Positions 16,800 to 25,683 of a stretch of DNA of 64,000 nt are shown here, one piece after another (position 1 is the stretch's first letter; each line of letters begins with the position of its first letter). The stretch is taken from the NCBI GenBank assembly GCA_900766135.1, contig CAAFUF010000016.1:104840-168839 (forward strand). The letters are read 5' to 3'. The translations under genes and the position numbers were made by a program. This DNA comes from Paenibacillaceae bacterium (GTDB lineage Bacteria > Bacillota > Bacilli > Paenibacillales > Paenibacillaceae). The notes beneath the pieces were generated by a model. It did no database searches. It saw only the letters and a list, made by a program, of their open reading frames with translations, and was not told the origin of the DNA.

Positions 16800-18194
16800 G
16801 TGGCAAGCGCAGCAATAAGAGCAACAACGCGTCGCTTTTTGGATCGGCATTTTTCCGGCCAATCGATCGATTACCGGCAAATTATCGCACTCATTATCCC
16901 GATTTTGATCGACCAGGCGTTTATCATCGGCCTGAACCTGGTGAACACCGCCATGATCAGCTCCTCCGGGGTGGCGGCGGTGAGCGCCGTCAATATGGTC
17001 GATTCGCTGAATATTTTCCTGATCAACGTGTTTGTGGCCGTGGCGACAGGGGGGACTGTCGTGGTTGCGCAGTATAAGGGCAGCCGGAATGACGCGATGG
17101 TATCCAAGGCCTCTTCCGGTTCCGTCTCCTCGGTCGTGCTGTTGGCGCTTGCGATCAGCCTGCTGATCATCGCTTTGCATACGCCCGCCTTGAACCTGTT
17201 GTTTGGTTCGGCGGAAGCCGACGTGTTTCAGAACGCCAAATCGTATCTGATCGGCAGCAGCCTGTCGTTTTGCGGGATCGCGATCGTTGAAGCGGTGTGC
17301 GGGGTGCTGCGGGGGATCGGAAAATCGCGGGCCTCCTTGATGCTGTCGCTGATCATGAACCTCTCCTACGTCGCGCTGAATTTTATCTTGATCCAACTGG
17401 CGGACATGGGAATCATGGGAATGAACATCTCCGTCAATGTATCCCGCTATCTGGCCGCGGCCTGCGCCATTTATTATCTGGTCAAAATGGACGAGTCGCT
17501 GAGGGTTCGCCTGCGGGATATGCTGCAAGTCAACTGGACGATGCTCAAAAAAATTCTCTCGATCGGCATGCCGTTTGCGGCGGAGCAGATGTTCTTTAAC
17601 GGCGGCAAAATATTGACGCAAATTTTCATCGTCAGCCTAGGCACCTACGCCATTGCCGCCAATGCGATCAGCGCTTCGCTGGCGATGGTGATTCAAATCC
17701 CGGCCAACGCGTTGTCCATCGCGATCGTAACCGTGGTTGGGCAATGCATCGGCCGCCGGGAGATCGAGGATGCCCGGAAGCTGACGCGCTCGTTTCTGTG
17801 GCTCTCCTCGGCGACCTTCGTCGTGATGGGGCTCATCATCCTTCCGCTGTTCCATCCGCTGGTATCGCTGTTTCACCCGCCGGCGGAGATCGTGGATGAT
17901 ATCTTTACCATCGTGCTGATCAATACGATCGCGCAAATTCCGCTGTGGGCGATCAGCTTCATTACGCCTTCGGCGCTGCGGGCGGCCGGAGACGCAAAAT
18001 ATACGTCCGTCGTATCGATGTTGTCGATGTGGCTGTTCCGTGTCGTGCTCGGCTATATTTTAGGCGTCGTGCTGCCGTTTGGCGTCGTTGGCGTCTGGCT
18101 GGCCATGGACATCGAATGGGGGATCCGCGGATTGATCTTCCTGCACCGCTTCCGCGGAACCAAGTGGTACCGGCATCGATTGGTGGAGGACTGA
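16800..18194 (+). CDS. MATE family efflux transporter
   Basis: The 464-residue protein has about 12 membrane segments with the MATE two-lobe repeat, for example IIALIIPILIDQAFIIGLN near residue 30. The second-lobe counterpart is SIGMPFAAEQMFFNGGKILT, followed by NALSIAIVTVVGQCIGRREIE. It probably exports cationic drugs or metabolites with Na+ or H+. The GTG start at 16800 has only a weak site (GAAGTGAT) upstream. It converges on the activase gene with a shared terminator. Confidence 0.9.
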   Translation: MASAAIRATTRRFLDRHFSGQSIDYRQIIALIIPILIDQAFIIGLNLVNTAMISSSGVAAVSAVNMVDSLNIFLINVFVAVATGGTVVVAQYKGSRNDAMVSKASSGSVSSVVLLALAISLLIIALHTPALNLLFGSAEADVFQNAKSYLIGSSLSFCGIAIVEAVCGVLRGIGKSRASLMLSLIMNLSYVALNFILIQLADMGIMGMNISVNVSRYLAAACAIYYLVKMDESLRVRLRDMLQVNWTMLKKILSIGMPFAAEQMFFNGGKILTQIFIVSLGTYAIAANAISASLAMVIQIPANALSIAIVTVVGQCIGRREIEDARKLTRSFLWLSSATFVVMGLIILPLFHPLVSLFHPPAEIVDDIFTIVLINTIAQIPLWAISFITPSALRAAGDAKYTSVVSMLSMWLFRVVLGYILGVVLPFGVVGVWLAMDIEWGIRGLIFLHRFRGTKWYRHRLVED

Positions 18195-18214
18195 CAACGG
18201 CCTTCACATAAAAT

Positions 18215-18272
18215 AAACCTTTAAGCCTTACATCGCCCAAACATGGGCAGACCTAGGCTTAAAGGTTTTTTT
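18215..18272. terminator. Terminator between the MATE and activase genes
   Basis: Long arms AAACCTTTAAGCC and GGCTTAAAGGTTT are followed by a T-run on the plus strand. The reverse complement has a weaker TTTATTTT tail, so it may serve both convergent genes. Confidence 0.8.
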
Positions 18273-18283
18273 ACTAGCTTAGC

Positions 18284-21200
18284 TCAGCACAGCACGCCGC
18301 TGGCCACCGACATCATCAGCTTGATGCGGTTGATCTGGTTCACTTCGCTTGCGCCGGCGTCGTAATCGATCGCCGCGATATTGGCATCCGGGTACAGCTC
18401 CTTCAGCCCTTTGATCATTCCGCGCCCGGTGATGTGGTTTGGCAGGCAAGCGAACGGCTGGATGCAAACGATGTTGTTCACCCCGTGATCGAGCAGCTCC
18501 ATCATCTCCGCGGTGAGGAACCAGCCTTCACCCATTTGGTTGCCGACCGACAGCAGGCGTCCGGCTTTCTCCGCCAGCTTGTAGATGCTCTCCGGCGGAG
18601 TTAAATAGCGGCTCGCCTCTAGCGCTTGCTTCATCGGCTTGCGGTACATCTCGATGTAGCGGATGACCATCGGATTCAGGAGGCCCAGCATTTTGCTCTT
18701 CCCGAGGTGATCCGCCTTGTAAATCGGGTTGTATAAGCAATAGAACATGAAGTCGAGAAAATCGGGCACAACCGCTTCGCCGCCTTCGGCTTCGATGACT
18801 TCCACGATTCGGTTGTTGGCATCGGGATGGAATTTGATCAGGATTTCGCCGACGATGCCGACCCGCGGTTTGGCCGCCCCCGTTTGCGGCAACGCTTCGA
18901 ACTCCGCAACCATGCTTCGGATATACTCTTTGTATTCACCGAAGGAAAACTCCCGCAGCGAATGCTTGCACAGTACCATCCACTTGCGGAACAACAGCTC
19001 GGTATCGCCGGCGAGCCGCTCGTACGGACGGAAACGGTACAGCAGGCGCATCAGCAAGTCGCCATAACATGCCGCCGCGATCAGACGGTTGATGAGCTTC
19101 AAATTCAGTTTGAAGCCCGGCTGGCTTTCGATACCCGTCGCATTCAGCGAAATGACCGGAATTTGCGCCATTCCCGCTTCTTTCAGCGCCTTGCGCAGCA
19201 AAGCGATATAGTTCGTCGCCCGGCAGCCGCCGCCGGTCTGGGTCAAAATGACCGCCGTCCGGTCCGGATCGTAGTCGCCCCCGCGCAGCGCCGCCATGAT
19301 TTGCCCGATCGTCACGATCGCCGGATAGCAAGCGTCGTTGTTTACGAATTTCAGGCCTTCGTCCGTCGTTTGCTTGCTGGCTTTCTCCAACACCTTCAGC
19401 CGGTACCCGGCCCCGCGGAACACCGTTTCGAACAGTTCGAAATGAGTGGGCGAGAGCTGTGGGGCAAGGATCGTGTAGCCGTTTTTCATTTCTTTGGTAA
19501 AAGCGGCCGGCGAGGTGGGGACGGACACGGACACCGTCCGGGCCTTCACTTGCGTCGATTCCCGCTCCTTCATCGCCGCCAGCAGCGAGCGCAGCCGGAT
19601 ACGCGCCGCCCCCAGGTTGCTGATTTCATCCACTTTGATCAAAGTGAACGTCTTGTGGTGGCGCTCCAAAATGTCCTGGATCGTATCGGCGGTAATCGCA
19701 TCGATGCCGCAGCCAAACGAAGTCAGCTGCACCAGCTCCAGATCGTCCCGGTCGCTGACGAAGTAAGCCGCGCGGTACATCCGCCCGTGGTACGTCCATT
19801 GATTGACGACGGGCAGGGGATGTTTCACGGTGCCTAGGTGGCACACCGCATCTTCCGTCAGCACCGCGAGCCCCATCCCGGCAATCAGATCGGCGATGCC
19901 GTGATTGATCTCGGGATCGCTGTGGTACGGATGGCCGCAGAGCACGATGCCTTTGGCTCCGGTCTCCTCCAGCAGCTTCAGCGTCGCTTCGCCTTGCGCG
20001 CGAATATCGCTGCGAGCCCGCTCGGCCTCTTGCAGTCCCGCATCGACCGCCGCCTCCAGTTCGTCCGCCGGAATATGCGTAAACGTGGCCAGCAGGGTCT
20101 TTTTCAAAGCCGGCACATGATCGATGTTCAGGAACGGACTCACCAGCGGGATGTCTTGCTCTTTCAACCGGTCCATGTTGGTCCGGATGACCTCGGGATA
20201 CGAGGCCACGACCGGACAGTTGAAATGATTGTCGGCCGAAGCGTCCTCCTTCTTCTCGTAAATGACCGCAGGGTAGAAAATAAAGTCGACCTTGCTGCGA
20301 ATGAGGCTCTCGATGTGGCCATGCGCCAGCTTGGCGGGATAGCAGACGGACTCCGACGGAATCGTCTCCATGCCGGTTTCGTACTGCTTTTTCGAGGACC
20401 TGGGCGACAGCACGACCTTGTACCCCAGCTGCGTAAAAAACGTGTGCCAAAACGGGTAGTTTTCGAAGAGATTCAGCACCCGCGGCAAGCCCACCGTTCC
20501 ACGAACGGCCTGCTCTGAAGGGAGCGGGGCGTAGCTGAACATCCGCTCGTATTTGTATTCGACGAGATTGGGAAGACCGGTCTTCGTCTTCTTCTGCGTC
20601 GCACCGCGCTCGCAGCGGTTGCCGCTGACGTGGAAGCTCTTGTCGGGGAATCGGCTGATCGTCATGGCGCAATTGTTGCTGCATAACGAGCAGCGGGCGT
20701 GCGAAACCTCATAGGTGAACGAATGGAGCTCCTCGCAAGGCAGCAAGGTGCTGCGACCCGCTCCGTCATATTGCTCGCGGGCCAGCAGCGCGCAGCCGTA
20801 GGCGCCCATGATGCCGGCAATGTCGGGACGAATGGCTTCCTGGCCGGTGAGCAATTCGAAGGCGCGCAGCACGGCATCATTATAGAAGGTTCCGCCCTGT
20901 ACGACGATACGACGCCCAAGCTCCTCGGGATTGCGGATTTTGATCACCTTTTGCAGCGCGTTCTTCACGACGGAATAAGCCAGGCCGGCCGAAAGATCGG
21001 GCAAGGAGGCGCCTTCCTTCTGCACTTGCTTGACTTTGGAGTTCATGAACACCGTACAGCGCGAGCCGAGATCCACCGGATGGACCGATTTCAATGCGGC
21101 GGCGGCAAACTCGGCGATGCCAAGCCCGAGCGCCCCGGCAAAACTTTCGAGGAACGAACCGCACCCCGCCGAGCAGGCTTCGTTCAGCAGCAAGCTGTCG

Positions 21201-22501
21201 ATCGCGCCGCCGCGGATTTTGATGCATTTCATATCCTGGCCGCCGATATCGAGAATCAAATCGACGTCCGGCATAAAACGGGCCGCCGCTTTATAGTGGG
21301 CCACCGTCTCCACCTCGCCGGCATCCAGACGGAAGGCGGCCTTCATCAAGCCTTCGCCGTAACCCGTGACACAGGCGCGAGCGATATAGCAGCTTTCCGG
21401 CAGCCGGGCGTACATTTCCTGCAGCGCCTCCGCGAGGGAAGCGAGCGGATTCCCTTTATTGCCGCGATAAAACGCATGTAAAATTTGGTCATCGGCACCA
21501 GTCAGCGCCAGCTTGGTCGTGGTCGACCCGGCATCAATGCCGAGGAAGCAGGGACCGCTGTAGCTAGCAAGCTCTGCGCGTGGCGCGGTCGCCGCATTGT
21601 GCCGTTCCCGGAAGGCCGCATACTCCGGTTCATCCGCGAACAGGGGGGCCAACCGATGTTCCCCACCGGAAGCGGCCGTCCACTCGGCGTTCTCCATGCG
21701 TTTCAACCAATTGCCGATCGGAAGCGAGGATCCACCCGTGCTTTGAAGGCCGGCGCCGATCGCCACGAAATACTGGGCATTGTCCGGAAACACGACATCG
21801 TCCGGTGCGAGATGGAGCGTTTCGATAAAACGCACCCGCAATTGCGGCAGGAACGTGAGCGGCCCGCCGAGAAAAGCCACCTTGCCGCGGATCGGCCTGC
21901 CGCAAGCCAGCCCGCTGATCGTCTGCGTCACGATGCTCTGGAAGATGGAAGCGGCGATATCCTCGCGGCGCGCCCCTTCGTTGAGCAACGGCTGCACGTC
22001 CGTCTTGGCGAATACCCCGCAGCGCGAGGCGATCGGGTAGATCGTTTCGCAGCGGGCTGCCCATTCGTCCAGTCCCGCCGGATCGGTCTCCAGCAGCGCG
22101 GCCATCTGGTCGATAAACGCGCCGGTTCCCCCGGCGCAGGCGTTGTTCATGCGCTGTTCAATGCCGCCGCGCAAGTAAATGATCTTGGCATCCTCGCCGC
22201 CGAGCTCAATCGCGGTGTCCGTTTCCGGCGCCAGCCGCTGGATCGCCTTCGTGCAGGCGACGACCTCCTGCAGAAACGGAATGCCGGCCAGCTCCGCCAG
22301 CTTTAGCCCGGACGAGCCGCTGATGCAAAGGCTGGCTTCCGCTCCGGGGAACCGGCGCATGATCTCCCGCCACAACCCGGCTACCGCCGTGCGGATATCC
22401 GAATAATGGCGGACATAGGTCCGGTGCACGAGGGCGCCTTCGTGCAAGGCAACGATTTTCGCCGTGGTAGAGCCGATATCAAGTCCGATCTGCAGCAGCA
22501 T
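18284..22501 (-). CDS. Acyl-CoA dehydratase activase-related protein (two BcrAD/BadFG domains + DUF2229)
   Basis: The 1405-residue protein fuses two ASKHA-fold activator domains, with phosphate loops DIGSTTAKIVA (about residue 8) and GIDAGSTTTKLAL (about 320). A large DUF2229 region and a 2-hydroxyacyl-CoA dehydratase-like C-terminal part follow. Cysteines that ligate the bridging [4Fe-4S] in activators are present in each half (ACAGGTGAF/RCGVF and ACSAGCGSF/RCTVF), and a further cluster CSLCSNNC sits near residue 660. Activators use ATP to send a low-potential electron to a dehydratase. No separate dehydratase subunits are nearby, so the substrate is unknown. ATG 22501 follows GGAGG. Confidence 0.87.
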   Translation of the reverse strand: MLLQIGLDIGSTTAKIVALHEGALVHRTYVRHYSDIRTAVAGLWREIMRRFPGAEASLCISGSSGLKLAELAGIPFLQEVVACTKAIQRLAPETDTAIELGGEDAKIIYLRGGIEQRMNNACAGGTGAFIDQMAALLETDPAGLDEWAARCETIYPIASRCGVFAKTDVQPLLNEGARREDIAASIFQSIVTQTISGLACGRPIRGKVAFLGGPLTFLPQLRVRFIETLHLAPDDVVFPDNAQYFVAIGAGLQSTGGSSLPIGNWLKRMENAEWTAASGGEHRLAPLFADEPEYAAFRERHNAATAPRAELASYSGPCFLGIDAGSTTTKLALTGADDQILHAFYRGNKGNPLASLAEALQEMYARLPESCYIARACVTGYGEGLMKAAFRLDAGEVETVAHYKAAARFMPDVDLILDIGGQDMKCIKIRGGAIDSLLLNEACSAGCGSFLESFAGALGLGIAEFAAAALKSVHPVDLGSRCTVFMNSKVKQVQKEGASLPDLSAGLAYSVVKNALQKVIKIRNPEELGRRIVVQGGTFYNDAVLRAFELLTGQEAIRPDIAGIMGAYGCALLAREQYDGAGRSTLLPCEELHSFTYEVSHARCSLCSNNCAMTISRFPDKSFHVSGNRCERGATQKKTKTGLPNLVEYKYERMFSYAPLPSEQAVRGTVGLPRVLNLFENYPFWHTFFTQLGYKVVLSPRSSKKQYETGMETIPSESVCYPAKLAHGHIESLIRSKVDFIFYPAVIYEKKEDASADNHFNCPVVASYPEVIRTNMDRLKEQDIPLVSPFLNIDHVPALKKTLLATFTHIPADELEAAVDAGLQEAERARSDIRAQGEATLKLLEETGAKGIVLCGHPYHSDPEINHGIADLIAGMGLAVLTEDAVCHLGTVKHPLPVVNQWTYHGRMYRAAYFVSDRDDLELVQLTSFGCGIDAITADTIQDILERHHKTFTLIKVDEISNLGAARIRLRSLLAAMKERESTQVKARTVSVSVPTSPAAFTKEMKNGYTILAPQLSPTHFELFETVFRGAGYRLKVLEKASKQTTDEGLKFVNNDACYPAIVTIGQIMAALRGGDYDPDRTAVILTQTGGGCRATNYIALLRKALKEAGMAQIPVISLNATGIESQPGFKLNLKLINRLIAAACYGDLLMRLLYRFRPYERLAGDTELLFRKWMVLCKHSLREFSFGEYKEYIRSMVAEFEALPQTGAAKPRVGIVGEILIKFHPDANNRIVEVIEAEGGEAVVPDFLDFMFYCLYNPIYKADHLGKSKMLGLLNPMVIRYIEMYRKPMKQALEASRYLTPPESIYKLAEKAGRLLSVGNQMGEGWFLTAEMMELLDHGVNNIVCIQPFACLPNHITGRGMIKGLKELYPDANIAAIDYDAGASEVNQINRIKLMMSVASGVLC

Positions 22502-22979
22502 GTTGTTCCTCCGTCCCCGTCGTCGATAACGTCCCGTCCATAACCGGGTTCCCCGCGGCAAACTTGTCCCGAATCGTCTGTAGGGACTGCAGGAACACCT
22601 GCAGCTGTTCCTCGGGAAAGTCGCCGAGGATCGTTTGAAAGATTTGGTTGCGTTTGGCAATCATGCCTTCAAGGACCGAACGCCCGCGATCCGTCAAATC
22701 AATCCAGCAGATGCGCTTATCCGCCTCGTCTCGAACCCGGTCCAGCAGGCTTTCCTGAACCATTTTGTTGATCGCGATGGTGTTAGCGCTGGACGATAAA
22801 CCAACCTGCTCGGCGATTTGCGAAACCGTGGATCTCCCGTACCGGTATACCGCCAGCAAAATGAAAAACTTGCTCGGCAAAATCTGCTCCCCGTCGTTAA
22901 AAAACAAGCGGCCCATGCTGTGGGCGATATCCAGCGTCGTCTCGCAGATTCCAACGCACATTTCCTGATGCTCTTTCAT
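22479..22979 (-). CDS. MarR family transcriptional regulator
   Basis: The 166-residue winged-helix protein has the MarR core: helical dimerisation ends, a recognition-helix region STVSQIAEQVGLSSSANTIAIN, and the wing RVRDEADKRICWIDLTDRG. Its 3' end overlaps the activase gene by 23 bases, so it is very likely co-transcribed with it and controls it. The ligand is unknown. Confidence 0.9.
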   Translation of the reverse strand: MKEHQEMCVGICETTLDIAHSMGRLFFNDGEQILPSKFFILLAVYRYGRSTVSQIAEQVGLSSSANTIAINKMVQESLLDRVRDEADKRICWIDLTDRGRSVLEGMIAKRNQIFQTILGDFPEEQLQVFLQSLQTIRDKFAAGNPVMDGTLSTTGTEEQHAAADRT

Positions 22980-23132
22980 CGTGATTTCTGCCCTCCCCGA
23001 ACGGAAAAGTTTTACGATAAAACTTTATACTCAAACCATATCACCAAGCGGGCGCTCCAGAATATTAAAAATGTAATAGGGACAAGGAGATCGGGGGACG
23101 CTAGCCAAGAAAAATTTGTTGTGAAAAACCGG

Positions 23133-23161
23133 TTGACACCCCTGCTACTCGGTGTTACAAT
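23133..23161 (+). promoter_or_regulatory. Strong sigma-A promoter of the DUF1048/PadR operon
   Basis: TTGACA, 17 bases, TACAAT: a near-consensus promoter. A GTGTTAC word at 23152 overlaps the -10. The same word occurs twice at the downstream ABC-gene control region, so it may be a regulator half-site. Confidence 0.8.
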
Positions 23162-23180
23162 GTACCTGTAATAAGCAATA

Positions 23181-23258
23181 CTGAATAGCGGGAGTGAGGT
23201 ACTCCGCAAGCTATTCGGTTCCTTTTTCCCCAGGTACTAAGTTATACAGAATATTAGT
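23181..23258 (+). promoter_or_regulatory. Leader hairpin plus inverted repeat, copy 1
   Basis: A hairpin with arms GAATAGC/GCTATTC and GGAGT/ACTCC (23183-23216) is followed by a T-rich run. An inverted ACTAA-N13-TTAGT lies at 23236-23258. The order ACTGAAT-hairpin-GCTATTC-T-rich-CCAGGTA-TAAG recurs at 24803 before the ABC genes. It looks like an attenuator plus operator; the mechanism is inferred. Confidence 0.55.
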
Positions 23259-23317
23259 CAGACAGAATAGTGGACTTTTATTACCTCAAAATGATCGAGA
23301 TAAAGGAGAAGAGCGTC

Positions 23318-23674
23318 ATGAACTTTTGGGACAAAATTACGGGCAACGACATGACAAGGGAACTTAAAGGATTCGAAGCGCGTGTCCGCAAGCTGCCGGC
23401 CGATTATCAAGCGGCATGGGAGGAGATGAATACGAATCTTTGGGCGCACTCCGATTTCACCGGCCGCAACCTCATGCCCATTCTTGACGGAGCGCTTAGC
23501 TGGCTCGAAGAAACGGCGGCGGACGGTCAGCGCGTTCAAGAGGTGTTGGGTGACGATATCCAAGGTTTCTGTTCGGCGCTAGCCGGCGAAGAAGGGGCAA
23601 AGTCGCTTCATGACAAGTGGCGCGAGCAACTCAATCGGAATGTCGCAAGAAAATTAGGAAAGTTGGAGGGATAA
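23318..23674 (+). CDS. DUF1048 family protein (1 of 3)
   Basis: The 118-residue all-helical protein starts MNFWDKITGNDMTRELKGFE and matches the DUF1048 pattern. That pattern includes LPADYQAAWEEM, a central Leu-rich helix, VLGDDIQGFCSAL and a basic C-terminal helix. The family's function is unknown and it typically accompanies PadR genes. ATG 23318 has AAAGGAG ten bases upstream; the open frame begins earlier, at 23270, without a site. It is the most divergent of the three copies and is separated by one base from the next gene. Confidence 0.8.
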   Translation: MNFWDKITGNDMTRELKGFEARVRKLPADYQAAWEEMNTNLWAHSDFTGRNLMPILDGALSWLEETAADGQRVQEVLGDDIQGFCSALAGEEGAKSLHDKWREQLNRNVARKLGKLEG

Positions 23675-23675
23675 C

Positions 23676-24026
23676 ATGAATATTCAACAAATGCTCCAAG
23701 GCAAAAAAGAATGGCGGGCCCACGTCGCCCGTGTTAAAGCACTTCCGCAGGATTATCAAATCGTCTATAACGAGATTCAAAAATATCTGTTTAAAGTTGG
23801 CCCCGCTGAACTCATGGACGGATTCGGCTTGCTCGCGGGGATTGTTGATCTGTTCGAAGAGGGCGCGGCCATGAGGAAAGGCGTCCTTGAAGTCACGGGA
23901 AATGACGTGGCGGCTTTCTGCGACGATCTGATCAAAGATTCAAAAACTTACGCCGATATTTATCAAGACTCCGTTAACCAAGCAATGAACAAGGCCATGA
24001 AAAAGGTGACCGACAAAACGAAATAA
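23676..24026 (+). CDS. DUF1048 family protein (2 of 3)
   Basis: The 116-residue helical protein shares with copy 3 the run KALPQDYQIVYNEIQKY, then LFEEGAAMRKGVLEVTGNDV and AFCDDL, and ends KTYADIYQDSVNQAMNK. There is no signal peptide or catalytic motif. It lies one base after the first copy and 13 bases before the PadR gene, so the three form one transcription unit. Start follows GGAGGG. Confidence 0.85.
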   Translation: MNIQQMLQGKKEWRAHVARVKALPQDYQIVYNEIQKYLFKVGPAELMDGFGLLAGIVDLFEEGAAMRKGVLEVTGNDVAAFCDDLIKDSKTYADIYQDSVNQAMNKAMKKVTDKTK

Positions 24027-24039
24027 AAGGGTGTAAAAC

Positions 24040-24360
24040 ATGGAGAATTTAACTGAAATGCTGAAGGGCTCGCTGGAAGGGTGCGTGTTGGAAATCATCA
24101 GCCGCCGTGAAACGTACGGTTACGAGATTACCCGACGCCTGAACGAGCTGGGGTTTACCGAAGTCGTGGAAGGGACGGTTTATACCATCCTAGTGCGGTT
24201 AGAGAAGAAAAACCTGGTGAATATCGAAAAGAAACCGTCGGATATGGGACCGCCCCGCAAGTTCTACACCCTGAATGAGGCTGGCCGTCAAGAACTCGCC
24301 TCGTTCTGGGAAAAATGGGATTTCCTATCGTCAAAAATCAATGCTTTGAAGTCCGATTAG
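24040..24360 (+). CDS. PadR family transcriptional regulator
   Basis: The 106-residue protein is a compact PadR winged helix with ILEIISRRETYGYEITRRL-like sequence and EGTVYTILVRLEKKNLV as the recognition region. Its wing is GPPRKFYTLNEAGRQELASF. PadR proteins of this size often repress neighbouring drug exporters and are released by ligand. It sits inside the operon, between DUF1048 copies, and is the natural candidate to control the promoters at 23133 and before 24922. Confidence 0.93.
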   Translation: MENLTEMLKGSLEGCVLEIISRRETYGYEITRRLNELGFTEVVEGTVYTILVRLEKKNLVNIEKKPSDMGPPRKFYTLNEAGRQELASFWEKWDFLSSKINALKSD

Positions 24361-24427
24361 CGTCATAAGATATTCCGAAACCTATTGGAACATCTCATGA
24401 AGTTCAACCCAAAGGAGGAGAAGCAAC

Positions 24428-24769
24428 ATGATGGAAATGTTCAAAAAATTAATCGGCGATAAGAAAGAATACAAGATGATGATGGCAAGGGTGGAGGCTT
24501 TGCCGGAGGACTACCAGTATGTGTTTAAGAAAATCCAAAACTATATGTGGAATTTCTCGGCGGGCAACGGGATGGATATGCTGCACATGCAATACGAATT
24601 AATCGATTTGTTTGAAGCCGGCGCGGCGGAAGGAAGACAGGTGCTGGAGATCACCGGGGAAGACGTGGCGTCGTTTGCCGATGGCCTCGTGGCCAATGCG
24701 AAAACCTACTTCGCAAAATATCGGGAAGATTTGAATCAAAGCATTCTGGAGCGATTAAGAAAAAAATAA
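24428..24769 (+). CDS. DUF1048 family protein (3 of 3)
   Basis: The 113-residue helical protein is close to copy 2: EALPEDYQYVFKKIQNYMW, GNGMDMLHMQYELIDLFEAG, VLEITGEDVASFADGLV and KTYFAKYREDLNQS. Start follows AAAGGAGGAGAAG. It lies 67 bases after the PadR gene and 152 bases before the ABC genes. It is followed by the second copy of the leader element. Confidence 0.85.
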   Translation: MMEMFKKLIGDKKEYKMMMARVEALPEDYQYVFKKIQNYMWNFSAGNGMDMLHMQYELIDLFEAGAAEGRQVLEITGEDVASFADGLVANAKTYFAKYREDLNQSILERLRKK

Positions 24770-24802
24770 AACTTGGCCGAATCATACCGTAGATCAAACC
24801 GA

Positions 24803-24897
24803 CTGAATGGCTGGTTCCGAATGGATACTTCCACCTTTGCTATTCAGTTTCATTTTAGCCAGGTAGTAAGTGATACGTGTTACCAGTGTTACTAAAT
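24803..24897 (+). promoter_or_regulatory. Leader hairpin plus operator-like repeats, copy 2
   Basis: Arms GAATGGC (24805) and GCTATTC (24839) enclose a loop, followed by TTTCATTTT. A TAGTAA-N19-TTACTA inverted repeat (24864-24894) then encloses three direct words GTGATAC, GTGTTAC and GTGTTAC (24870, 24877, 24886). This repeats the layout at 23181 and is the likely PadR target before the ABC genes. Confidence 0.55.
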
Positions 24898-24921
24898 AGT
24901 TGATTATGGGAGGAGAAAAAA

Positions 24922-25683
24922 ATGAGTAATGCAGCGATTTCCGTAAAAGGACTTAAAAAATCATTTAAAGACAAGGAAGTCTTGAAGGGAGTGGATTTTG
25001 AGGTGCGGCGCGGCGAAATTTTCGCGTTGCTGGGCTCCAATGGAGCGGGCAAGACGACGACGGTCAACATCCTCTCGACGCTGATGAAGCCCGATGGCGG
25101 GGAAGCAAGTGTTTGCGGCTCTGACGTCCAACGTCAACCGGATCATGTTCGCCAGAGCATCAGCCTGACCGGGCAGTTTGCAGCTATAGACGGCATGCAT
25201 ACAGGAAGGGAAAACCTGATAATGATCGCCAAGCTGCGGGGAGTTTCCCATCCGGCTCAAGTCGCCGACAATCTGCTTGCTAAATTCAGTCTGACCGATG
25301 CGGCGGGCCGCCGGGCGGACCAGTATTCCGGCGGGATGAAGCGCCGGCTTGACATCGCCATGAGCCTGATCGGGAGTCCTGCAGTCATTTTTCTCGATGA
25401 ACCGACGACAGGACTTGACCCCGAAGCGCGGATTGAAGTCTGGAATACCGTCAAGGAGCTTGCCGGCAGCGGAACGACCATCTTGCTGACGACCCAGTAC
25501 CTGGAGGAAGCCGAACAACTGGCGGACCGGATCGCCATCCTGCATGGCGGAAAAATCATCACGACCGGTACCCTTGCCGAACTCAAAGAGATGTTCCCGC
25601 CAGCGAAAGTGGAGTACGTTGAGAAGCAGCCGACGTTGGAGGAAATCTTCCTCGCGATCATCGGCAAAAAGGAGGAGAAGTAA
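24922..25683 (+). CDS. ABC transporter ATP-binding protein (DrrA/daunorubicin-type)
   Basis: The 253-residue ATPase has Walker A GSNGAGKTT (about 38-46), the Q-loop region SISLTGQFAAID, signature YSGGMKRRLDIAMSL, Walker B VIFLDEPTTGLDPEAR and the switch region TTQYLEEAEQLADRI. The C-terminal ending EKQPTLEEIFLAIIG is typical of drug-exporter ATPases of the DrrA group. Start follows GGAGG. It abuts the permease gene with no gap. Confidence 0.95.
   Translation: MSNAAISVKGLKKSFKDKEVLKGVDFEVRRGEIFALLGSNGAGKTTTVNILSTLMKPDGGEASVCGSDVQRQPDHVRQSISLTGQFAAIDGMHTGRENLIMIAKLRGVSHPAQVADNLLAKFSLTDAAGRRADQYSGGMKRRLDIAMSLIGSPAVIFLDEPTTGLDPEARIEVWNTVKELAGSGTTILLTTQYLEEAEQLADRIAILHGGKIITTGTLAELKEMFPPAKVEYVEKQPTLEEIFLAIIGKKEEK

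Larger units (their letters stand above)
22980..23317 (+). other. Intergenic control region of the DUF1048/PadR operon
   Basis: This 338-bp stretch has no credible gene. It holds the divergent promoter regions of the MarR gene (minus) and the DUF1048 operon (plus), including the promoter at 23133 and the hairpin/operator element at 23181. Confidence 0.6.

Noticed and set aside
18827..19837. Plus-strand 336-codon frame
   Set aside because: It is antisense to the large activase gene, is Arg/Gln/His-rich as expected for a shadow frame, and has no ribosome site.
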